From the NCBI GenBank assembly GCA_003151955.1, contig PLZB01000078.1:18597-82596 (forward strand): DNA of 64,000 nucleotides. The letters are read 5' to 3'. Under the pieces are notes generated by a model. That model saw nothing but the letters and a program-made list of their open reading frames with translations, was not told the origin of the DNA and made no database searches. The translations under genes were made by a program, and so were the position numbers. Source of the stretch: Acidimicrobiaceae bacterium (lineage in GTDB: Bacteria; Actinomycetota; Acidimicrobiia; Acidimicrobiales; UBA8190). Shown in pieces: positions 58,902 to 64,000 of the stretch (position 1 is its first letter; the number at the start of each line of letters is the position of its first letter).

Positions 58902-61900
58902 GTGACCGTGATCGGGGCCGGGCCGGGGATGGCCATCCCGGGGCTGGAGCTCCTGGAGCGGTTGGGCCGGGGGTCCCAGACCGACGTGTTCCGGTGCCGG
59001 CACCGGGGTCGGGACTACGCCGTGAAGATCGGCCGGCCCGACGTGGTCGGCGACGTGGCGTCGTCGGTGGGGTTCCGGCGGGAGGCGGCCCTGCTGGCAT
59101 CGGCCCGGCACCGGGCCCTCCCCCAGATCTACGAGGTCGGCGAGGTCGGGGGCCGGCCGTACATGGTGATGGAGCTGGTCGAGGGCCGGACCCTGAGCCT
59201 CGTCCTGACAGATGGGCCGCTGCCGGTCGAGGCTGTCCTCCGGCTGGGGATCGACGTGGCCGGGGGCCTGGCCGAAGCCCACCGCCAGGGGCTCGTCCAC
59301 CTCGACGTGAAGCCGGAGAACATCATCGTCGCCGACGACGGCCACGCCACGGTCATCGATTTCGGGCTGGCCGCCCACGCCGGGTCGGAGACGGGGGACT
59401 CGGTGGCGGGGACCCTCCACTACTCGTCGCCGGAGCAGACGGGGATGTTGAAGCGGCCCGTCGACCGCCGGGCCGACCTGTACTCGCTCGGGGTCGTCCT
59501 CTTCGAGGCCGTCGCCGGGACCCGACTCTTCGTCTCGGACGATCCCGGGGAGGTGATCCGGAAGCATGCCGTCGAGCCGGCCCCGGCCCTGGGCGACCTC
59601 CGGCCCGATGTCCCCCCCCGCCTAGCTGCCGTGGTGGCCAAGCTCCTGGCCAAGGACCCCGACGACCGGTACCAGACGGGGGAGGGGCTCGTGGCCGACC
59701 TGACCGAGGCCGGGGCCCGGTCGGGGGAGTTCCCCCTCGACCGGTCGGGGCGGGTCACGATCGGGGGGGACGAGACCCTCCCCTTCGTGGGTCGACGGGT
59801 CGAGTTGGCCGCCCTCCGCCAGGCCTGGGAGGGGGCCCGGACGCAGCGGGTGGGGGCGGTGGCGGTCGAGGGCCCGGCCGGGGTGGGGAAGACCCGGTTG
59901 ATCGCCGAGTTCCTCCGGGATGTGGCCGAGGAGGGCCCCGTGGTCCTCTCGGCCCGGTGCGCGGCCGGGAACCCGGTGCCGTTCGCCCCCCTCCGGGAGG
60001 CCTTCGGGAGCTACCTGGCCGGTCTGGCCGACCTCGAGGACGGGGACCGCGTCCAGGCGACGGACCGGCTGGTGGGGGCGGCCGGGCCCTTCGCCCAGGT
60101 CGTCGGGACGCTGTCGCCGGCGTTGGCCGGGGTCCTCGGGGTCGAGCTGGACCTGGCCGGCGGCCACGGGGTGGAGCAGTTCGGGGTCACCTTCGCCCTG
60201 TTCCTGGTGGAGCTGGCCCGCCGGTGCCAGGGGCTCGTCCTGTGGGTCGACGACGCCCAGTGGGCCGACGACGCCAGCGTCGAGCTCCTCCGGCTCCTGG
60301 CCACCGGCGAAGACCAGGGACCCCTCCTCGTCATCGGGTCGTCCCAGACCGGGCCCGATGCCCCGGCCGAGACGGCGGTGGCGGGGTCTCCGGTCGTGAC
60401 GGTCGGACCCCTCGACGAGAAGCTCCTGGCCGGGCTGGTCGGGTCCAGGATGCACGGGGAGGTCGACCCGGACTTCGCAGCCGGGGTGGCGGTCCGGGCC
60501 GGGGGGAACCCGCTGGCCCTCCTCGAGTACCTCCGGGCCGTGATCGACGCCGGGGTCCTGTGGCCGTCGTGGGGGACCTGGCAGGTCGACCGGGCCGGCC
60601 TCGACTCGCTGGCCCTGCCGGCCGACGTCGTCGACCTCGTCCTGCGCCGGATCGACCGGCTGGGCCCGTCGGAGCGGGCCGTCCTCACGGTGGCGGCGGT
60701 GGCCGGGTCCCCGTTCGACCTGGGACTCCTCCGAGAGGTCGGCGGCATCGACGAGGCCCCGGTCGACCCGGCCGCGGTGGACGGGGCGGTGGCCCGGGCC
60801 GTGGAGGCCTCCCTGGTCGAGCTCCGCCCCGACGGCCGGGCCGCCTTCGTCCACCAGCGGATCGCTGAGGCCCTCCTCTCCAGTCTCGACGCCGACGTTG
60901 GCCGGGCCCTCCACCAGCGGCTGGCCGAGACGGTCGACCGGGAGGATCTGGCCGGGGAAGACCTTTTCGCCGTGGGCCGGCACTACCGGCTGGGACGGCC
61001 GGAGACGACGCCGGCGCGGATGGTGGAGGTGTGCCGGCGGGCCGGCCAGGCCGCCCTCGACATGCAGGCCCCGGCCGAGGCCCGGGACTTCCTGTCGGCC
61101 GCCCACGCCGTGGCCGAGGTCCACGACGTCCCCGTCGACGCCTCATTCGAGCACCAGCTGGCCCTGGCCTTTCTCTACGACGGCCGGTCGGAGGAGGCGG
61201 CCGGGCACTTCGAGCGGGCCGTGACCCTGAGCGGGGACCGGTGGGAGCGGGCCGAGGCCCGGGTCCAACTGAGCCGGATCGACTTCTTCGAGGGCCGTTA
61301 CGACGCGGCCGAGCACCACGTGGTCACCGCCCTGCGGGACGTGGGCCGGCCCATGCCCCGGAACGGGGCCGTGGCCGTGGTCGTCTGCCTGGCCACGGCG
61401 ATGGTGGCCACCGCGGCCCGGTTGATCGGCCTGGGAGTGGGGACGGCCCGGGGGGAGCGACGCCGCCGCTACGCCGTGCTGGCCTCCCTCTACGAGATCG
61501 GGGGGTCGGCGCGGTACATGCGTCGGGACCCGGTGGGGATGATCGCCTTCGCCCTGGCCGGGCTCCGACCCGTCAACCGGCTGGGGATGTCCCCGGAGTT
61601 CCTCCGGGTCCACTCGGCGCTGTGCGAGATGGCGGCCATCTTCCACTTCCGGCGGGCGGCGGTCCGGGCCATCCCCCGGCTCCGGGAGCAGGCCCGCCTG
61701 CTCGGGAACCCGTCGGTCATGGCCACGGTGGCCCTCAACGCCGTCGTGGCCACCGAGTTCCTGGGGGAGACGATGGCGGCGGCGGAACTGGCCCGGGGGG
61801 CGCTGACGGAGTTCGGACGGTGGATGGAGCCGGGCGAGTACCAGATGGCCACCACCCTCATCATCGTCAACCTGGGCAACCGGGGTCTCCTGAGGGAGTC

Positions 61901-64000
61901 CCTGGTGTGGCTGGACCGGTATGCGGGCCGGCCGGCCCGGGACGACGACGGTCGGGAGGCGTTGCTCCGGGTCTTCCAGGGCATCGTCGGGACCGGGTCG
62001 GGCCGGGCCCTGCCGGCATCGGCGCCCTTCGAGGCCTTCCTGGAGCAGTGCGACCGGCTCACCGACCGTGGTCAGCGGATCAACCTGCTCGATGCCCTCA
62101 TGTCCTGGGCCACCGAGCTGATGGCCGGGGACGACGTCTTCGAGGCCCTGGTGTCGCGTCGGGACGCCGAGCGGGTCCGGATCATGACGGCCAACATGTT
62201 CGACCGGTCCTACTGGGGCTTCAAGGCGGCCTGGCGACTTCAGCAGTGGCGGGCGGCGGTGTCGGCCGGGGCCGACCCGGGCGACCTGGCCCGGTGCCGC
62301 CGGGCCGCCCAGCGGGCCGTTCGTCAGGCCGGGCAGGCAGCCCGGGGGACGGGGCAGGCGCTGCTCGAGGCCAGGGTCCTCCTGGGCCGGGCCACGGTGG
62401 CCCGGCTCGAAGGCCACGGCCGGAGGGCGACCCGGCTCCTGGCCCGGGCCGAGCAGATCGGTATCGAGATCGACGCCCCCTTCGTCCGGTTCGAGGTCTG
62501 GATGGAACGGGCCCGGGGCCTGTCGGTACGGGGACAGGTCATCCAGGCCGACGGGGAGGTCAGCCTGGCCCTCAGCCTGGCCGCCGCCGGTGGGTCGGTC
62601 CAGTGGGGCCGTCGGATCCGGGCCGAGTTCCCCGGCGCCACCCGATCGGGCGGATCGACGTCGACGGGGTCGCAGTCGGCCACGAGGATGACGAGCGGAT
62701 CGACGGGGACGGGGAGCTCCTCGACGGCGGCCTCGGTCCGCCGGCTCGACGCCCTCCTCCAGGTCAGCGTGGCCGCCGCCAGTGTCATCGACCCGGCCCA
62801 GCTGGCCCGGATCGCCCTGGACGAGGCCCTGCGCATCTTGGGGGCGGAGCGGGCTCTCCTGTTCCTGGCCGACTCGGAGGAGGCGGTGTCCTTCTTCGCC
62901 GGCCGGGACCATCGGGCCGAGGATCTCGTCGAGGCGGTGGGCTACAGCACCACGGCGGTGGAGCGGGCCCGGGCCGACCGGGAGGCGCTGGTCATGACCG
63001 GGAGCGACGAGGGAGCGCTCATGGGGTCGACGAGCGCCGTCGTCCACGGGCTCCGGAGCATCCTGGTGGCCCCCCTCCAACTCGAGGGCCGGCTCATCGG
63101 AGTGGTCTACCTCGACAGCCGGTTGGCCAAGGGGATGTTCACCGGTGCCGACGTCGACATCCTGGTAGCCATCGCCACCCAGGTGGCCGTGTGCCTGGAG
63201 ACGGCCCGCTCAGCCCAGCTCGAGATGCTCGTCCATGCCGAACGGGAGCAACGGACCCTGGTCGAGACCCTCCGGGACGTGATGGCCGACATGACGACCA
63301 CCATGGACCCCGGCGAGGTCCTCGACCGGCTCCTGTCCGGGCTGGGGCGGGCCGTGGCCTTCGATGCCGCCTCGGTCGTCGTCCTGGACCCCGACGGTCC
63401 CCGGGCGGGCCGGGTCCTGGCCCGGGCCGGCCGGACGGCCGGCGACGAGAACGGGGACGAGGCCGCCGCCGGCCCGGCGCCGCGCCCGGCCGCGGTCGAG
63501 ACCCTCCGGTCGGGCCAGCCCGTCCTCGACCCCGACGCGGCCGGGCCGCCCCCCGGGGCCGTCCCCGACTTCCCGGCCGGGTCGTGGCTGGCTGTCCCCC
63601 TCCCCCTCTCCGACGAGGCCCAGGCCACCGTGGTCGTCGTCTCGGGGACCCCCTTCGCCTACGGGGACACCCAGCTCGAGATCGTCCGGGCCGTGGTGGC
63701 CCAGGGGATCATCGGCTACCAGAACGCCCGGCTGTTCAAGGCCAACCGGGAGCTGGCCGTCACCGACGAGCTGTCCGGTCTCGACAACCGGCGGAGCTTC
63801 TTCGACCTGGCCGGGGCCCGGGTCGAGGTGGGCCGGCGCCAGGGGGAGCCCCTCTCGGTCCTGATGGTCGACATCGACCACTTCAAGAAGGTGAACGACA
63901 CCTACGGCCATCCCACCGGGGACGATGTCATCCGGGAGGTGGCGCTCCGGCTCCGGGGAGTGGCCCGGACCGAGGACATCCTGGGCCGCTACGGCGGAGA
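58902..64000 (+). CDS. Ser/Thr kinase - STAND ATPase - TPR - GAF - GAF - GGDEF protein (partial, cut by window end)
   Basis: An uninterrupted frame of about 1,699 residues runs off the right edge; the start is a GTG at 58902 (GTG at 58863 also open). The kinase domain (residues 8-270) has LGRGSQTDVFRC, YAVKIG, VHLDVKPENIIV (HLD for HRD) and TVIDFGLAAH. The STAND ATPase opens with FVGRRVELAALRQ and has the P-loop GPAGVGKTRL near residue 323 and Walker B GLVLWVDDAQWADD. A long TPR-like helical region reaches about residue 1270, then two GAF domains (about 1280-1430 and 1465-1610). A GGDEF domain begins at VTDELSGLDNRRSF near 1620 and reaches VDIDHFKKVNDTYGH; the signature is cut after RYGG. It probably links kinase-type sensing to c-di-GMP synthesis. 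Confidence 0.85.
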   Translation, partial: MTVIGAGPGMAIPGLELLERLGRGSQTDVFRCRHRGRDYAVKIGRPDVVGDVASSVGFRREAALLASARHRALPQIYEVGEVGGRPYMVMELVEGRTLSLVLTDGPLPVEAVLRLGIDVAGGLAEAHRQGLVHLDVKPENIIVADDGHATVIDFGLAAHAGSETGDSVAGTLHYSSPEQTGMLKRPVDRRADLYSLGVVLFEAVAGTRLFVSDDPGEVIRKHAVEPAPALGDLRPDVPPRLAAVVAKLLAKDPDDRYQTGEGLVADLTEAGARSGEFPLDRSGRVTIGGDETLPFVGRRVELAALRQAWEGARTQRVGAVAVEGPAGVGKTRLIAEFLRDVAEEGPVVLSARCAAGNPVPFAPLREAFGSYLAGLADLEDGDRVQATDRLVGAAGPFAQVVGTLSPALAGVLGVELDLAGGHGVEQFGVTFALFLVELARRCQGLVLWVDDAQWADDASVELLRLLATGEDQGPLLVIGSSQTGPDAPAETAVAGSPVVTVGPLDEKLLAGLVGSRMHGEVDPDFAAGVAVRAGGNPLALLEYLRAVIDAGVLWPSWGTWQVDRAGLDSLALPADVVDLVLRRIDRLGPSERAVLTVAAVAGSPFDLGLLREVGGIDEAPVDPAAVDGAVARAVEASLVELRPDGRAAFVHQRIAEALLSSLDADVGRALHQRLAETVDREDLAGEDLFAVGRHYRLGRPETTPARMVEVCRRAGQAALDMQAPAEARDFLSAAHAVAEVHDVPVDASFEHQLALAFLYDGRSEEAAGHFERAVTLSGDRWERAEARVQLSRIDFFEGRYDAAEHHVVTALRDVGRPMPRNGAVAVVVCLATAMVATAARLIGLGVGTARGERRRRYAVLASLYEIGGSARYMRRDPVGMIAFALAGLRPVNRLGMSPEFLRVHSALCEMAAIFHFRRAAVRAIPRLREQARLLGNPSVMATVALNAVVATEFLGETMAAAELARGALTEFGRWMEPGEYQMATTLIIVNLGNRGLLRESLVWLDRYAGRPARDDDGREALLRVFQGIVGTGSGRALPASAPFEAFLEQCDRLTDRGQRINLLDALMSWATELMAGDDVFEALVSRRDAERVRIMTANMFDRSYWGFKAAWRLQQWRAAVSAGADPGDLARCRRAAQRAVRQAGQAARGTGQALLEARVLLGRATVARLEGHGRRATRLLARAEQIGIEIDAPFVRFEVWMERARGLSVRGQVIQADGEVSLALSLAAAGGSVQWGRRIRAEFPGATRSGGSTSTGSQSATRMTSGSTGTGSSSTAASVRRLDALLQVSVAAASVIDPAQLARIALDEALRILGAERALLFLADSEEAVSFFAGRDHRAEDLVEAVGYSTTAVERARADREALVMTGSDEGALMGSTSAVVHGLRSILVAPLQLEGRLIGVVYLDSRLAKGMFTGADVDILVAIATQVAVCLETARSAQLEMLVHAEREQRTLVETLRDVMADMTTTMDPGEVLDRLLSGLGRAVAFDAASVVVLDPDGPRAGRVLARAGRTAGDENGDEAAAGPAPRPAAVETLRSGQPVLDPDAAGPPPGAVPDFPAGSWLAVPLPLSDEAQATVVVVSGTPFAYGDTQLEIVRAVVAQGIIGYQNARLFKANRELAVTDELSGLDNRRSFFDLAGARVEVGRRQGEPLSVLMVDIDHFKKVNDTYGHPTGDDVIREVALRLRGVARTEDILGRYGG

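Noticed and set aside
61143..63080. 645-codon minus-strand ORF opposite the kinase/GGDEF gene
   Set aside because: Low-complexity translation with no motif; the plus strand carries a continuous multi-domain frame through the same bases.
1..64000. CRISPR arrays, tRNA or rRNA genes, intact IS elements
   Set aside because: No regularly spaced repeats of CRISPR type, no tRNA-like TTCGA arms with acceptor stems, and no transposase ORF were seen on reading both strands.

Overview
This is a very GC-rich window (roughly 70% or more by eye) with many GTG starts, several ATGA/GTGA stop-start overlaps and strong third-position GC. It looks like an actinobacterium, most likely class Acidimicrobiia. The best taxonomic hint is the secreted protein at 18058-19473, built on a tandem TPDGKGYWL...DGGIF.FGDA repeat that I associate with Acidimicrobiia. 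Mycothiol- and F420-type enzymes (14575-15881, 56808-57764) also fit an actinobacterium. I see no rRNA, tRNA, CRISPR array, prophage or intact insertion sequence.

Left part (1-30.6 kb). A minus-strand operon encodes a membrane-anchored kelch/beta-propeller protein, a Tat-exported N,N-dimethylformamidase-like protein and a KimA-like permease. Next is a divergent iron pair, FTR1 permease and DtxR-type repressor, with a perfect operator inside the FTR1 promoter. A short gene graveyard (7.7-8.6 kb: Sel1, nucleotidyltransferase and AbiEi remnants) is followed by an O-methyltransferase, ilvE, an ECF sigma remnant, a copper monooxygenase-like lipoprotein and an orphan HicB. A five-gene minus operon (cytochrome P450, PPOX protein, mycothiol-dependent isomerase family, SDR, DapB-like oxidoreductase) has an inverted repeat upstream. 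Then come a repeat-propeller amidase, an epimerase with a damaged Rrf2 regulator, GNAT, a methyltransferase, a GH18 protein, a PIN-TRAM protein, a VOC protein, the three-gene proton-translocating transhydrogenase pntAa-pntAb-pntB, and an EAL protein.

Middle part (30.9-47.9 kb). Four overlapping genes, echA20-ipdA-ipdB-ipdC, match the set that opens the last two rings of steroids in Mycobacterium. After them come an AAA/DUF4143 ATPase with three 23-bp-spaced repeats in its promoter, a lipoprotein glycosidase-like protein, a giant LuxR-type STAND regulator, and a cluster of small exported proteins that I cannot assign to a known system. A TetR/secreted-lipase divergent pair, an acyl-CoA dehydrogenase, an AAA ATPase, and a thiolase with a 51-codon ORF directly behind it complete this part.

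Right part (47.9-64 kb). Two tandem acyl-CoA dehydrogenase pairs are present. One is divergent from the thiolase; the other follows an amidohydrolase and precedes an F420-type LLM oxidoreductase. Between them lie a J-domain membrane protein and an SGNH-fold protein that has lost its catalytic Ser and His. A SIMPL-domain protein and a very large Ser/Thr kinase-STAND-GAF-GGDEF protein, cut by the window end, close the window. Similar 15-bp palindromes (CTGRC-N5-RTCAG) lie ahead of three of the steroid/beta-oxidation units and may define one regulon that feeds steroid-derived CoA thioesters through ring opening, dehydrogenation and thiolysis.
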